Part shown: positions 28,450 to 38,001 of the stretch, in pieces
How the letters are laid out: every line of letters begins with the position of its first letter
How positions within the stretch are numbered: the stretch's first letter is position 1
NCBI RefSeq assembly: GCF_004327335.1
Contig: NZ_QJUO01000008.1
Location: 62,001-126,000 of the forward strand
DNA: 64,000 nt
Source: Stutzerimonas kirkiae
Lineage (GTDB): Bacteria > Pseudomonadota > Gammaproteobacteria > Pseudomonadales > Pseudomonadaceae
Direction: 5' to 3'
Notes under the pieces: model-generated
Databases searched by the model: none
Seen by the model: only the letters and a program-made list of their open reading frames with translations
What the model was told of the DNA's origin: nothing
Program-made: the position numbers and the translations under genes

Positions 28450-29337
28450 TCATTCATGGGGCGCGGGGTCCGCGCTGGCATCCAGCAGCGCCATGAAGGT
28501 GCGCGCGGCATTCGACAGGGTGCGTTCCGTGTGCAGGATATAGCCCAGGCTCCGGGTCAGTTGCAGGCCGGGCAGTTCCAGGCGCACTACCTGCTCGTCG
28601 ACCATGGTGCGTGGCAACAGGCTCCAGGCGATGCCGATGGAAACCATCATCTTGATCGTCTCCATGTAGTTGGTGCTCATGGCGATATTGGGCGTCAGCC
28701 CCTCGCTTTCGAACAGTTGCCGGGCGATATGGTGGGTGAAGGTATTACCACCGGGGAAGACCGCCGGGTAGCCGGCGATATCGGCCAGCTCGATGTGCCG
28801 CTTGCGTGCCAGCGGGTGTTCCGGGGCGACCACGAAATCCAGTGGGTCGTCCCATACCGGCACTGCCCGCACCGGCTCGCGGGTTTCCGGGGCGAGGGTG
28901 ATCACCGCCAGTTCGGCACGGCCATGCAGTACCCGCTCATAAGCGACCTCGGAGTCGAGGAACTGGATATCCAGCGCCACCCCGGGATAGTCGCGGGTGA
29001 AGGCACGCAGCAACGGCGGCAGGCGGTGCAGGCCGATATGATGGCTGGTGGCCAGGGCCAGGCGGCCGGACACTTCTCCGGACAGGTTGCTCAGGGCCCG
29101 CCGTGTGTCGTCCAGTACATTGAGTATCCGGTAGGCGCGCGGCAATAGTGCGCGGCCAGCCTCGGTCAGGCTGACTTCGCGGCCCGGACGGTCGAACAGG
29201 CGTACCTCGAGCTGTTGTTCGAGGCCGGCGATGCGTTTGCTCACCGCCGGCTGGGTCAGGTGCAGGCGTTCCGCGGCTTCGGAAAAGCTGCCGGTTTCGG
29301 CGATGGCGATAAAGGCGTTGAGGTTGGCCAGGTCCAT
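28450..29337 (-). CDS. LysR-type transcriptional regulator
   Basis: 295 residues: an N-terminal winged helix-turn-helix (MDLANLNAFIAIAETGSFSEAAERLHLTQPAVSKRIAGLE) and a periplasmic-binding-protein-like effector domain (about 90-290). Start placed at the Met with GGAG six bases upstream; a Met four residues earlier is less likely. It follows the metal ABC permease gene by only 55 bp on the same strand with a REP sequence between, so it may be co-transcribed, which is unusual for a LysR activator of a divergent target. Target and coinducer unknown. Confidence 0.9.
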   Translation of the reverse strand: MDLANLNAFIAIAETGSFSEAAERLHLTQPAVSKRIAGLEQQLEVRLFDRPGREVSLTEAGRALLPRAYRILNVLDDTRRALSNLSGEVSGRLALATSHHIGLHRLPPLLRAFTRDYPGVALDIQFLDSEVAYERVLHGRAELAVITLAPETREPVRAVPVWDDPLDFVVAPEHPLARKRHIELADIAGYPAVFPGGNTFTHHIARQLFESEGLTPNIAMSTNYMETIKMMVSIGIAWSLLPRTMVDEQVVRLELPGLQLTRSLGYILHTERTLSNAARTFMALLDASADPAPHE

Positions 29338-29340
29338 ACA

Positions 29341-29376
29341 AAGCTCCAAGCTGCAGGCAGCAAGCTACAAGGCATG
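29341..29376. repeat. REP-like sequence (AAGCTGCAGGCAGCAAGCT type)
   Basis: AAAGCTCCAAGCTGCAGG and GCAGCAAGCTACAAGG resemble the AGCTTGAAGCTTGTAGCTTG palindromes common between Pseudomonas genes, and match the arms at 35530-35606. It overlaps the ribosome-binding region of the LysR gene. Confidence 0.5.
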
Positions 29377-29392
29377 GAGCGGGCCTGCAAAT

Positions 29393-30247
29393 TTATTCTG
29401 CCGCGCCCTTGGCCTGGCCTTTGACCCTGGAGACTCTGGCGCCATTGAAAAGCAGCACCGCGATGAATACCAGGCTCAGCAACAGCACGATGGTGGGGGC
29501 GGGGGCGCTGTCGAGGAAGAAGCTCAGGTAGACCCCGCCGGCGGCGCAGGCGACGGAGATCGAAGTCGCCACCAGCAGCATGGTGCCGAAGGTGCGTGTG
29601 AGCAGGAAGGCGATGGCCCCGGGGGCGATCAGCAGCGCGATGGAAAGCACGATGCCGACCGCCTGCAACGAGCCGACCACGGCCAGCGAAACGGCGGCCA
29701 GCAGGCCGTAGTGCAACAGGTTGACCTTCAGCCCGATGGTGCGTGCCTGTACCGGGTCGAATGCGTGCAACAGCAGGTCGCGCCATTTCAGCAGAACCCA
29801 CAGGCTGATCGGCAGGGCGATGACAGCGCTTTCCAGCAAGTCCGGCCAGTGGCTGCCGAGCACGTCGCCGAAGAGGATATGGTCCAGGTGGATGTCGCTG
29901 CGGGCCCAGGTATAGAGCAGCAGGCCCAGGGCGAACATGCCGGAAAACACCACGCCCATCACGGTGTCCTGCTTGATGCGGCTGTTCTGGTGCAGGTAGC
30001 CGGTGACCAGCGCGCAGCTCATGCCGGCGCAGAAGGCGCCCAGGGCCAATGGCAGGCCGAGGATGTAGGCGATCACCACGCCGGGGAACACCGCGTGGGA
30101 AATGGCGTCCCCCAGCAGCGCCCAGCCCTTGAGTACCAGGAAACAGGACAGCAGCGCGGTGGGGATCGCGATGATGACGGCGATCGCCAGGGCGAACTGC
30201 ATGAAGTCGAACTGCAGCGGTTGCAGCAGTAGGGCGATGATGTTCAG
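29393..30247 (-). CDS. Mn/Fe-type ABC importer permease, second (SitD/MntD-like)
   Basis: ABC-3 family membrane subunit of a metal importer. The core VLKGWALLGDAISHAVFPGVVIAYILGLPLALGAF and the late GIVLSIALLIAPGAIAFLLT are family signatures, with about eight helices. The first ATG (30202) would drop the conserved lead helix LLQPLQFDF. An in-frame CTG at 30247 has AAGGAG six bases before it and overlaps the upstream TGA as CTGA, giving 284 residues, the usual length. I therefore extend to the CTG, which needs proof. Fourth gene of the metal importer operon. Confidence 0.85.
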   Translation of the reverse strand: MNIIALLLQPLQFDFMQFALAIAVIIAIPTALLSCFLVLKGWALLGDAISHAVFPGVVIAYILGLPLALGAFCAGMSCALVTGYLHQNSRIKQDTVMGVVFSGMFALGLLLYTWARSDIHLDHILFGDVLGSHWPDLLESAVIALPISLWVLLKWRDLLLHAFDPVQARTIGLKVNLLHYGLLAAVSLAVVGSLQAVGIVLSIALLIAPGAIAFLLTRTFGTMLLVATSISVACAAGGVYLSFFLDSAPAPTIVLLLSLVFIAVLLFNGARVSRVKGQAKGAAE

Positions 30248-31107
30248 GGCGCACTCCTTTGCAACGCGATACGGCTACGCCGCCGCGCCGCCAGCAGGCC
30301 GTGCTTGGGCGCCAGCAGGAAGGCGGCGAGAAAGACCAGCGTCTGTAGAAGAACGATGATCGCACCGGTGGCGCCATCGATGAAAAAACTGCAATAGGCT
30401 CCGACGAAGCTGCTGAGGGTGCCGATGGCAACGGCGATGCAGATGATCCTTCCGAAGCGGTCGCTGAGCAGGTAGGCGGTGGCGCCGGGGGTGACGATCA
30501 GGGCGATGACCAGGAACGCGCCGACGGTCTGCATCGCCGCCACCGCGCAGACCGAGAGCAGGGTGAAGAACAGGACCTTCAACAGCAGCGGGTTCAGGCC
30601 GACGCTGCGCGCGTGGTTTTCATCGAAGAACACCAGCATCAGGTCCTTCCACTTGGCGCTCAGGACCAGCAGGCTGCCCAGGCCGATGATCAGCAGTTGC
30701 AGGGTGTCGCCCGGGGTGATGGCGAGGATGTTGCCGAGGATGATGGTCTGCACGTTCACGCTGCTGGGTGAGAGCGAGATCATGAACAGCCCGAGGCCGA
30801 AGAACGAGGTGAAGATCAGCCCGATGATGGTGTCTTCCTTGAGCCGCGTATGCCGGTTGAGCAGCGCCATCGAGCCCGCCGCGAGCAAACCGGCGAAGAA
30901 GGCCCCGGCCGAGAACGACAGGCCGAGCATATAGGCGCCGGCGACTCCGGGGACGATGGAGTGCGAGAGCGCATCGCCGATCAGCGACCAGCCCTTGAGC
31001 ATCAGGAAGCACGAGAGAAAGGCACAGACGGCGCCGATCAGCGCCGCGACCCACATGGCATTGACCATGTATTCATAGGCGAAGGGCGCCAGCAGGCTTT
31101 GCATCAT
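30244..31107 (-). CDS. Mn/Fe-type ABC importer permease, first (SitC/MntC-like)
   Basis: 287-residue ABC-3 permease paralogous to the next gene. MMQSLLAPFAYEYMVNAMWVAALIGAVCAFLSCFLMLKG, then GDALSHSIVPGVAGAYMLGLSFSAGAFFAG and GAFLVIALIVTPGATAYLL are diagnostic of the SitC/YfeC group. It overlaps the ATPase gene by 4 bp and is translationally coupled to the following permease. Together the two permeases form the transmembrane pathway. Confidence 0.93.
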   Translation of the reverse strand: MMQSLLAPFAYEYMVNAMWVAALIGAVCAFLSCFLMLKGWSLIGDALSHSIVPGVAGAYMLGLSFSAGAFFAGLLAAGSMALLNRHTRLKEDTIIGLIFTSFFGLGLFMISLSPSSVNVQTIILGNILAITPGDTLQLLIIGLGSLLVLSAKWKDLMLVFFDENHARSVGLNPLLLKVLFFTLLSVCAVAAMQTVGAFLVIALIVTPGATAYLLSDRFGRIICIAVAIGTLSSFVGAYCSFFIDGATGAIIVLLQTLVFLAAFLLAPKHGLLAARRRSRIALQRSAP

Positions 31108-32021
31108 GGCGCCGGATCTTCCTTGCCATCGGGCGTGGCGACACCACGCACCGACGCCAGCCCGTCCAGCAACACCAGGGGGCGTTCGTCGTCGCTCATG
31201 ATGCCGACCACCGAGTTGGCGTTGTCGTTGGGTTGGCGTGGCAGGTCGAAGTGCCGCAGCACGCCGCCGAAGGTCCTTTCCAGGTTCTCGCGGGTGAATA
31301 TGCGCTGGGTGGCGCCGTGGGCCAGCACGGTATTCCTGATCAGCACGGTGCGGTCGCAGAATTCCGGCACGCTGCCCAGGTTGTGGGTGGACACCAGCAT
31401 CACCCGGTCTTCGTCGCGCAGTTCCTTGAGCAGCGCGATGATGGCTTCCTCGGTGGTGACGTCGACCCCGGTGAACGGTTCGTCGAGCAGGATCACCTGG
31501 GCATCCTGGGCCAGGGCGCGGGCGAGGAACACACGTTTCTTCTGGCCGCCGGACAGTTCGCCGATCTGGCGCTTTTCGTAGCCCTGCATGCCCACGCGGC
31601 TCAGGGCGGCGGCTACGGCCTGGTGGTCGCTGGCACGTGGGCGGCGCAGGAAGCCCATGTGGCCATAACGGCCCATCATCACCACGTCGCGTACCAGTAC
31701 GGGAAAGTTCCAGTCCACTTCCTCGCTTTGCGGGACATAGGCGATCAGGTTCTGCCGCATCGCCGTGCGCACCGGTTGCCCGAGTACGCTGATGCGCCCC
31801 TGCGCCAGGCGCAGAAAGCCCATGACGGCCTTGAACAGCGTGGACTTGCCGCTGCCATTGACACCGACCAGTGCGGTGATGGTACCGGTCGGGATGGCGA
31901 AGCTGGCGTCATGCAGCGCCGTCAGTCCATTGCGGTAGGTCACGCTGACATGCTCGACGCTCAGGCCGCTGCCTGAGTCCGGCGCCGCCTGTTCGGGTTC
32001 GGAATGGATGCTGTCGTTCAC
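31104..32021 (-). CDS. Mn/Fe-type ABC importer ATPase (SitB/MntB-like)
   Basis: 305 residues. Walker A GVNGSGKST, Q-loop AYVPQSEEVDWNFPVLVRDVV (the VDW signature typical of metal-type ABC ATPases), signature LSGGQKKRVFLARAL, Walker B VILLDEPFTGVD and H-loop LVSTHNLGSVPEFCD. The C-terminal ~60 residues are a family tail. Overlaps the binding-protein gene and the permease gene by 4 bp each, so the four genes form one coupled operon. Confidence 0.94.
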   Translation of the reverse strand: MNDSIHSEPEQAAPDSGSGLSVEHVSVTYRNGLTALHDASFAIPTGTITALVGVNGSGKSTLFKAVMGFLRLAQGRISVLGQPVRTAMRQNLIAYVPQSEEVDWNFPVLVRDVVMMGRYGHMGFLRRPRASDHQAVAAALSRVGMQGYEKRQIGELSGGQKKRVFLARALAQDAQVILLDEPFTGVDVTTEEAIIALLKELRDEDRVMLVSTHNLGSVPEFCDRTVLIRNTVLAHGATQRIFTRENLERTFGGVLRHFDLPRQPNDNANSVVGIMSDDERPLVLLDGLASVRGVATPDGKEDPAP

Positions 32022-32965
32022 CGGGACAGCCCCTCGACAATGGTGCGCGAGGTCACGGTGAGCAGCTCCAGGTAGCTGGGGACGGGGCCGGATGGCTCGC
32101 TCAGGGAATCCACGTAGAGCACCCCCGCGTAGTGGATGCCCGCCTCGCGGGCAACCTGCATGGCCGCCGCGGGGGATATGGTGCTTTCACTGAAGATGGC
32201 CGGGATGCCATTGGCGCGTACCGCGTCGATGACCCTGCGTACCTGCTGCGGGCTGCCCTGCTGGTCGGCATTGATCGGCCACAGGTAGAGCTCCTTCAGG
32301 CCGAAGTCGCGGGCCAGGTAGCTGAAGGCGCCTTCGCTGGTGAGCAGCCAGCGCTTTTCTTCCGGCAGTTGCGAGAGCGCTGTCCTGATGGGTTCGATGC
32401 TGGCGCTGATGCGCGCCTTGTAGGCTTGCGCATTGGCTTCGTAGGTGGCGGCATTGCCCGGGTCGTGCCTGGCCAGCGCATCGCGGATATTGTCCACGTA
32501 GATCAGCGCCGAGGTCGGCGACATCCAGGCATGGGGGTTGGGTTTGCCGCTGTAGGGGCCTTCGGCGATGCCGATGGGGTCGATGCCTGCGCTGACCACT
32601 GCGCTGGGCACGTTCTTCATGCGCTGGAAGAATTTCTCGAACCATAACTCCAGGCCCATGCCGTTCCACAGTATCAGTTGTGCGCCCTGGCCCTTGACCA
32701 GGTCGCCCGGCGTGGGTTGGTACTCGTGGATTTCCGCCCCCGGCTTGGTGATCGACTCGACGATGGCGGCGTCCCCGGCGACGTTGCGGGCGATATCGGC
32801 AATTACGGTGAAGGTGGTGACGACCTTGAATTTCGCTGCCGGAGTCTCCCCGGCAGCGGCCTGGGCACAGGCCAGGGCGAGGCCGAATGCCGCCAGGGCC
32901 GCCGCCAGCCAGCGCGGCAAGCGATTCTTGCCCTGGTGGGAAACACTGCTTGTTGTCATCGGCAT
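32018..32965 (-). CDS. Metal-binding periplasmic protein (SitA/YfeA-like)
   Basis: Cluster A-I zinc/manganese/iron binding protein, 315 residues. After a signal peptide (about 1-38, ending AQAAAG) the four metal ligands of the SitA/YfeA type can be read: His in GAEIHEYQPTP, His in PNPHAWMSP, Glu in LLTSEGAFSY and Asp in VLYVDSLS. There is no His-rich loop, which argues against a zinc-specific ZnuA. The start is the ATG with GGAG eight bases upstream; the longer frame to 33145 reads through repeat A4. Manganese or ferrous iron is the likely cargo. Confidence 0.9.
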   Translation of the reverse strand: MPMTTSSVSHQGKNRLPRWLAAALAAFGLALACAQAAAGETPAAKFKVVTTFTVIADIARNVAGDAAIVESITKPGAEIHEYQPTPGDLVKGQGAQLILWNGMGLELWFEKFFQRMKNVPSAVVSAGIDPIGIAEGPYSGKPNPHAWMSPTSALIYVDNIRDALARHDPGNAATYEANAQAYKARISASIEPIRTALSQLPEEKRWLLTSEGAFSYLARDFGLKELYLWPINADQQGSPQQVRRVIDAVRANGIPAIFSESTISPAAAMQVAREAGIHYAGVLYVDSLSEPSGPVPSYLELLTVTSRTIVEGLSR

Positions 32966-32997
32966 GGGGGAAACTCCGCAAAGCATTGTGAATACTC

Positions 32998-33152
32998 GGG
33001 GTAGATCGCGCTCTGCACTGCAAAAGCCGAAAAGAGCGCTGGAAAACTGGAGGCTGAACGAAAGACCGTGTTTTTCGCCCAGCGTTGCGGCCTCCAGCGG
33101 CTTTATCGAAGCACCTCGCCCGTGAATAGGGCATGGCACGATCACCCTGGCT
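32998..33152. repeat. Family A MITE-like element, copy A4
   Basis: Shares with A2, in order, GATCGCGCTCTGCACTGCAA, AGCCGAAAAGAGCGCTGGAAA, GGAGGCTGAACGAAAGACCG, CAGC...CCTCCAGCG, CTTTATCGAAGCACCTCGCC and the right end GCATGGCACGATCACCCTGG. It lies between the metal importer operon and its presumed promoter, so any transcript crosses the hairpin. Confidence 0.75.
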
Positions 33153-33162
33153 GAATATTGGT

Positions 33163-33180
33163 TCGCATTTATATTTGCGA
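33163..33180. promoter_or_regulatory. Imperfect palindrome upstream of the metal importer, candidate operator
   Basis: TCGCA-TTTATATT-TGCGA, an 18-bp site with perfect 5-bp arms and an AT-rich centre, about 200 bp before the binding-protein gene and 260 bp before leuC. Its size and AT richness would fit a Fur-family or MntR-like site, but it does not match the Fur consensus closely. The remaining 33181-33442 region is unusually AT-rich for this genome and holds no gene. Confidence 0.3.
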
Positions 33181-33442
33181 GACGCTCCCATCATACTGAA
33201 GTCTTCCCCTTCGACGGCACCCCCTTGGCCAGTTTTCATCGAACAATGCCATTTCTGCAAACCTAGCAGGGGATACCACCATGTCGAGACTTGCTGGAAG
33301 AACATTCCCCTGGAATTCCCCAAAGGAATCCTTCGGATAAAAAATATGAATTTGAGTAATTCGATATAAGCCCCTAGCATTGTCCTCATAAGCAGAGGGG
33401 CCATGTGCCCCGTGCATAGAAACGCCTGATGAGGACCGATAG

Positions 33443-34870
33443 ATGGCTGGCAAAACACTCTATGACAAGCTCTGGGAGATGCATGAAGTCACGCGCCGCG
33501 ATGATGGCTCGTCACTGATCTACATCGACCGCCATATCCTGCATGAAGTGACTTCGCCCCAGGCCTTCGAAGGCCTGCGCCTGGCCGGGCGCAAGCCCTG
33601 GCGCATCGACGCCAATATCGCCACGCCCGACCACAACGTGCCGACCACTCGTGTCGAGCGGCTGGGCGGCCTGGATGCGATCGCCGACGAGGTTTCCCGT
33701 ATCCAGGTGAAGACCCTGGACGAGAACTGCGACGATTTCGGCATTCTCGAATTCAAGATGAACGATCGCCGCCAGGGCATCGTGCATGTGGTCGGCCCGG
33801 AGCAGGGCGCCACACTGCCGGGTATGACGGTGGTCTGCGGCGATTCGCATACCTCCACCCATGGTGCCTTCGGCGCGCTGGCCCACGGTATCGGCACCTC
33901 CGAAGTGGAGCATGTGCTGGCGACCCAGTGCCTGGTGGCGAAGAAGATGAAGAACATGGTGGTGCGCGTCGAAGGCAAGCTGCCCCTCGGTGTCACCGCC
34001 AAGGACATCGTGCTGGCGGTGATCGGCGAGATCGGTACCGCTGGCGGCAACGGCCATGCGCTGGAGTTCGCCGGCAGCGCGATCCGCGACCTGTCGCTGG
34101 AAGGGCGCATGACCATCTGCAACATGTCCATCGAGGCCGGGGCGCGGGTCGGCCTGGTGGCGGTGGACGACAAGACCATCGCCTATGTCAAGGACCGCCC
34201 CTATGCGCCGAAAGGCGCCGACTGGGAGCAGGCCGTGGCGCTCTGGCAGGGCCTGGTGTCCGATGAAGACGCGGTCTTCGATACCGTGGTCGAGCTGCGC
34301 GCCGAGGACATCAAGCCCCAGGTCAGTTGGGGCACTTCGCCGGAAATGGTGCTGGCGGTCGACCAGACCGTGCCCGATCCCGCGCGCGAGGCCGATCCGG
34401 TCAAGCGCGACTCCATCGTCCGTGCCTTGAAATACATGGGCCTGACGGCCAACCAGCCGATCACCGATATTCGCCTGGATCGTGTGTTCATCGGTTCCTG
34501 CACCAACTCGCGTATCGAAGACCTGCGTGCGGCAGCCGAAGTGGCCAAGGGCCGCAAGGTCGCGCCGACTGTCAAGCAGGCGCTGGTGGTACCGGGCTCC
34601 GGCCTGGTCAAGGCCCAGGCGGAAAGCGAGGGGCTGGACAAGATCTTCATCGAGGCCGGTTTCGAATGGCGTGAGCCGGGCTGCTCCATGTGCCTGGCGA
34701 TGAACCCGGACAAACTGGGCAACGGCGAACACTGCGCCTCCACCTCGAACCGCAACTTCGAAGGGCGCCAGGGTGCCGGCGGGCGCACCCACCTGGTCAG
34801 CCCGGCGATGGCGGCGGCGGCGGCGGTGACCGGCCATTTCATCGACGTGCGCGAACTGACCCAGGCCTGA
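33443..34870 (+). CDS. leuC: 3-isopropylmalate dehydratase large subunit LeuC
   Basis: Second step of leucine synthesis, isomerising 2- to 3-isopropylmalate with LeuD. The 475-residue product has the aconitase-type pattern: [37 protein letters not shown], and the three [4Fe-4S] cysteines in FIGSCTNSR and [22 protein letters not shown] precedes the ATG. Only 10 bp separates it from leuD. Confidence 0.97.
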   Translation: MAGKTLYDKLWEMHEVTRRDDGSSLIYIDRHILHEVTSPQAFEGLRLAGRKPWRIDANIATPDHNVPTTRVERLGGLDAIADEVSRIQVKTLDENCDDFGILEFKMNDRRQGIVHVVGPEQGATLPGMTVVCGDSHTSTHGAFGALAHGIGTSEVEHVLATQCLVAKKMKNMVVRVEGKLPLGVTAKDIVLAVIGEIGTAGGNGHALEFAGSAIRDLSLEGRMTICNMSIEAGARVGLVAVDDKTIAYVKDRPYAPKGADWEQAVALWQGLVSDEDAVFDTVVELRAEDIKPQVSWGTSPEMVLAVDQTVPDPAREADPVKRDSIVRALKYMGLTANQPITDIRLDRVFIGSCTNSRIEDLRAAAEVAKGRKVAPTVKQALVVPGSGLVKAQAESEGLDKIFIEAGFEWREPGCSMCLAMNPDKLGNGEHCASTSNRNFEGRQGAGGRTHLVSPAMAAAAAVTGHFIDVRELTQA

Positions 34871-34880
34871 GGAATACAGC

Positions 34881-35528
34881 ATGAAAGCCTTTACCCAACA
34901 CACCGGCCTGGTCTGCCCCCTCGACCGTGCCAATGTCGATACCGACCAGATCATTCCCAAGCAATTCCTCAAGTCGATCAAGCGCAGCGGCTTCGGCCCC
35001 AACCTGTTCGACGAGTGGCGCTACCTGGATGTCGGCCAGCCGAACCAGGACAACTCGAAGCGCCCGATCAACCCCGACTTCGTACTGAACTTCCCACGCT
35101 ACAAAGGCGCCAGCGTGTTGCTGGCGCGCGAGAACTTCGGCTGCGGCTCCAGCCGCGAGCATGCGCCCTGGGCACTGGACGAGTACGGCTTCCGTACCGT
35201 CATCGCGCCGAGTTTCGCCGATATATTCTTCAACAACAGCTTCAAGAACGGCCTGTTGCCGATCACCCTCAAGGATGAGGAAGTCGACGAACTGTTCCAG
35301 CAGGCAGAGGCCGAAGAGGGCTACCAGTTGACTGTCGACCTGCAGGCACAGACGGTCACGCGCCCGGACGGCAAGCAATACGCCTTCGAGGTGGACGAGT
35401 TCCGCAAGCACTGCCTGCTCAACGGCCTCGACGACATCGGCCTGACCCTGCAGGTCGGCGAACAGATCAAGGCATTCGAAGAAACCCATCGCCGCAACCA
35501 GCCCTGGCTGTTCGGCGCAATCAAATGA
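34881..35528 (+). CDS. leuD: 3-isopropylmalate dehydratase small subunit LeuD
   Basis: 215-residue swivelling domain partner of Leu[31 protein letters not shown], the [20 protein letters not shown] loop and [17 protein letters not shown] are all typical. Followed by a REP palindrome and then leuB. In Pseudomonas aeruginosa a short hypothetical gene lies between leuD and leuB; here there is only the repeat. Confidence 0.97.
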   Translation: MKAFTQHTGLVCPLDRANVDTDQIIPKQFLKSIKRSGFGPNLFDEWRYLDVGQPNQDNSKRPINPDFVLNFPRYKGASVLLARENFGCGSSREHAPWALDEYGFRTVIAPSFADIFFNNSFKNGLLPITLKDEEVDELFQQAEAEEGYQLTVDLQAQTVTRPDGKQYAFEVDEFRKHCLLNGLDDIGLTLQVGEQIKAFEETHRRNQPWLFGAIK

Positions 35529-35529
35529 C

Positions 35530-35606
35530 TGCAGCGGCAAGCCACAAGCTTCAAGCTGCATAAGAGCAGCTTTTACTTGTAGCTTGCCGCTTGAAGCTGG
35601 CAGCTA
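35530..35606. repeat. REP palindrome pair between leuD and leuB
   Basis: GCGGCAAGCCACAAGCTTCAAGCTGC and its inverted partner GTAGCTTGCCGCTTGAAGCTGGCAGC flank ATAAGAGCAGCTTTTACTT. Typical AGCTTGAAGCTTG-type Pseudomonas repeat able to form a large hairpin in the operon transcript, possibly attenuating or stabilising leuB mRNA. Confidence 0.75.
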
Positions 35607-35624
35607 TTTCCGAAGGAAACTCCC

Positions 35625-36707
35625 ATGTCCAAACAGATTCTGATTCTCCCCGGCGACGGTATCGGCCCGGAAATCGTCGCCGAGGCGGTCAAGGTATTGA
35701 AGCTGGCCAACGACAAGTTCGAGCTGGATTTCGAATTGAGCTTCGATGACCTGGGTGGAGCCGCCATCGACCGCTATGGCGTGCCGCTGGCCGACGAAAC
35801 CCTGGACCGTGCCCGCGCCGCCGATGCCGTGTTGCTGGGCGCGGTCGGCGGGCCGAAGTGGGATGGTATCGACCCGGCTATCCGTCCGGAGCGTGGCCTG
35901 CTGAAGATCCGTTCGCAACTGGGGCTGTTCGGCAACCTGCGTCCGGCCATTCTCTACCCGCAACTGGCCAGCGCCTCCAGCCTCAAACCGGAAGTGGTCG
36001 CCGGCCTGGACATCCTGATCGTGCGCGAGCTGACCGGCGGCATCTACTTCGGCCAGCCGCGCGAGAGCAAGCGGCTGGAGAACGGCGAGCGCATGGCCTA
36101 TGACACGCTGCCGTACAGCGAGAGAGAAATCCGCCGTATCGCCAAGGTCGGTTTCGACATGGCGCGGGTGCGCGGCAGCAAACTGTGCTCGGTGGACAAG
36201 GCCAACGTGCTGGCTTCCAGCCAGTTGTGGCGCGCGGTGGTGGAAGAGGTCGGCAAGGACTACCCGGATGTCGAGCTGTCGCACATGTACGTGGATAACG
36301 CGGCCATGCAACTGGTGCGTGCGCCCAAGCAGTTCGACGTGATCGTCACCGACAACATGTTCGGCGACATACTGTCGGATGAGGCCTCCATGCTGACCGG
36401 CTCCATCGGCATGCTGCCGTCGGCCTCGCTGGACAGTGACAACAAGGGTATGTACGAGCCCTGCCACGGGTCCGCACCGGATATTGCCGGGCAGGGCATC
36501 GCCAACCCGCTGGCGACCATCCTCTCGGTGTCGATGATGCTGCGCTACAGCTTCGCCCAGGTCGCCGCGGCGGATGCCATCGAGCGCGCCGTCAGCGATG
36601 TGCTGGACCAGGGCCTGCGCACCGGCGATATCTGGTCCGAGGGCCAGACGCGGGTCGGCACCACGCAGATGGGCGACGCGGTGGTCGAAGCGCTCGCGAA
36701 GTTGTAA
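35625..36707 (+). CDS. leuB: 3-isopropylmalate dehydrogenase LeuB
   Basis: NAD-dependent oxidative decarboxylase of leucine synthesis, 360 residues. [21 protein letters not shown], the substrate-binding [33 protein letters not shown] and the NAD-binding [28 protein letters not shown] plus [18 protein letters not shown] are all intact. GAAGGAAACTCCC precedes the ATG. Confidence 0.97.
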   Translation: MSKQILILPGDGIGPEIVAEAVKVLKLANDKFELDFELSFDDLGGAAIDRYGVPLADETLDRARAADAVLLGAVGGPKWDGIDPAIRPERGLLKIRSQLGLFGNLRPAILYPQLASASSLKPEVVAGLDILIVRELTGGIYFGQPRESKRLENGERMAYDTLPYSEREIRRIAKVGFDMARVRGSKLCSVDKANVLASSQLWRAVVEEVGKDYPDVELSHMYVDNAAMQLVRAPKQFDVIVTDNMFGDILSDEASMLTGSIGMLPSASLDSDNKGMYEPCHGSAPDIAGQGIANPLATILSVSMMLRYSFAQVAAADAIERAVSDVLDQGLRTGDIWSEGQTRVGTTQMGDAVVEALAKL

Positions 36708-36761
36708 TCTCTTGGCCCGTCATTTCACTCGGCGGGTCACTTGCATATAGGTGTAGTTGCG

Positions 36762-37874
36762 ATGAAACGTGTAGGTCTGATCGGTTGGCGCGGCATGGTC
36801 GGTTCGGTGCTCATGCAGCGGATGCTGGAAGAGCGGGACTTCGACCTGATCGAGCCGGTGTTTTTCACCACTTCCAACGTAGGCGGTCAAGGCCCGGACA
36901 TTGGCAAGGAAACGGCCGCTCTGAAAGACGCCTACAGCATCGACGAGCTGAAAGGCCTGGATGTGATCCTGACCTGCCAGGGCGGCGACTACACCAACGA
37001 GGTCTTCCCCAAGCTGCGCGAGGCCGGCTGGACCGGCTACTGGATCGACGCCGCCTCCAGCCTGCGCATGGAAGACGATGCGGTGATCGTGCTCGACCCG
37101 GTGAACCGCAAGGTCATCGACCAGCAACTGGATGCCGGCACCCGCAACTATATCGGCGGCAACTGCACCGTCAGCCTGATGCTGATGGGCCTTGGCGGGT
37201 TGTTCGAGGCCGGGCTGGTGGACTGGATGAGCGCCATGACCTACCAGGCCGCCTCGGGCGCCGGGGCGCAGAACATGCGCGAGCTGATCCGCCAGATGGG
37301 CAGCATCCACCAGTCGGTCGCCGACGACCTGGCCAATCCGGCCAGCGCCATCCTGGATATCGACCGCAAGGTCGCCCAGACCCAGCGCGACGAGTCGTTC
37401 CCGGTCGACAACTTCGGCGTGCCGCTGGCCGGCAGCCTGATCCCCTATATCGACAAGGAGCTGCCCAACGGCCAGAGCCGCGAGGAATGGAAGGCCCAAG
37501 CCGAGACCAACAAGATCCTCGGTCGCTTCAAGAGCCCGATCCCGGTCGATGGCATCTGCGTACGGGTCGGCGCCATGCGCTGCCACAGCCAGGCGCTGAC
37601 CATCAAGCTGAACAAGGACGTGCCGATCGCCGAGATCGAAGGGCTGATCAGCCAGCACAATCCCTGGGTCAAAATGGTGCCCAACCACCGCGAGGACAGC
37701 ATGCGCGATCTCAGCCCGGCGGCGGTCACCGGCACCCTGAGCGTTCCGGTCGGGCGCTTGCGCAAGCTCAATATGGGCTCGCACTTCCTTGGCGCGTTCA
37801 CGGTAGGCGACCAGTTGCTCTGGGGCGCCGCCGAGCCGTTGCGGCGCATGCTGCGTATCCTGCTCGAACGCTGA
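36762..37874 (+). CDS. asd: Aspartate-semialdehyde dehydrogenase
   Basis: Reduces aspartyl phosphate to the semialdehyde feeding lysine, threonine, methionine and diaminopimelate. 370 residues, the length of the gammaproteobacterial Asd. [21 protein letters not shown] is the NADP-binding N-terminus, Cys135 in [12 protein letters not shown] is the catalytic nucleophile, and [14 protein letters not shown] carries the acid/base His. The frame extends to a TTG at 36741; the internal ATG gives the standard start. A terminator follows at 37949. Confidence 0.97.
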   Translation: MKRVGLIGWRGMVGSVLMQRMLEERDFDLIEPVFFTTSNVGGQGPDIGKETAALKDAYSIDELKGLDVILTCQGGDYTNEVFPKLREAGWTGYWIDAASSLRMEDDAVIVLDPVNRKVIDQQLDAGTRNYIGGNCTVSLMLMGLGGLFEAGLVDWMSAMTYQAASGAGAQNMRELIRQMGSIHQSVADDLANPASAILDIDRKVAQTQRDESFPVDNFGVPLAGSLIPYIDKELPNGQSREEWKAQAETNKILGRFKSPIPVDGICVRVGAMRCHSQALTIKLNKDVPIAEIEGLISQHNPWVKMVPNHREDSMRDLSPAAVTGTLSVPVGRLRKLNMGSHFLGAFTVGDQLLWGAAEPLRRMLRILLER

Positions 37875-37948
37875 GGCCAGCCGCCGCGGAGGGTGCCGTG
37901 TCTCGGCGCCATCCACGGTGCGCATCACAAGCTAACGCCGCACTTTCA

Positions 37949-37975
37949 AGCGCCCGCTCTGTCGTGGCGCTTTTT
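37949..37975 (+). terminator. Terminator after asd
   Basis: AGCGCC / GGCGCT stem around CGCTCTGTCGT followed by TTTTT, just before the ribosome-binding site of the next gene. Confidence 0.72.
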
Positions 37976-38001
37976 CCATTTCCAGCACCGAGGAAGAAAA
38001 C

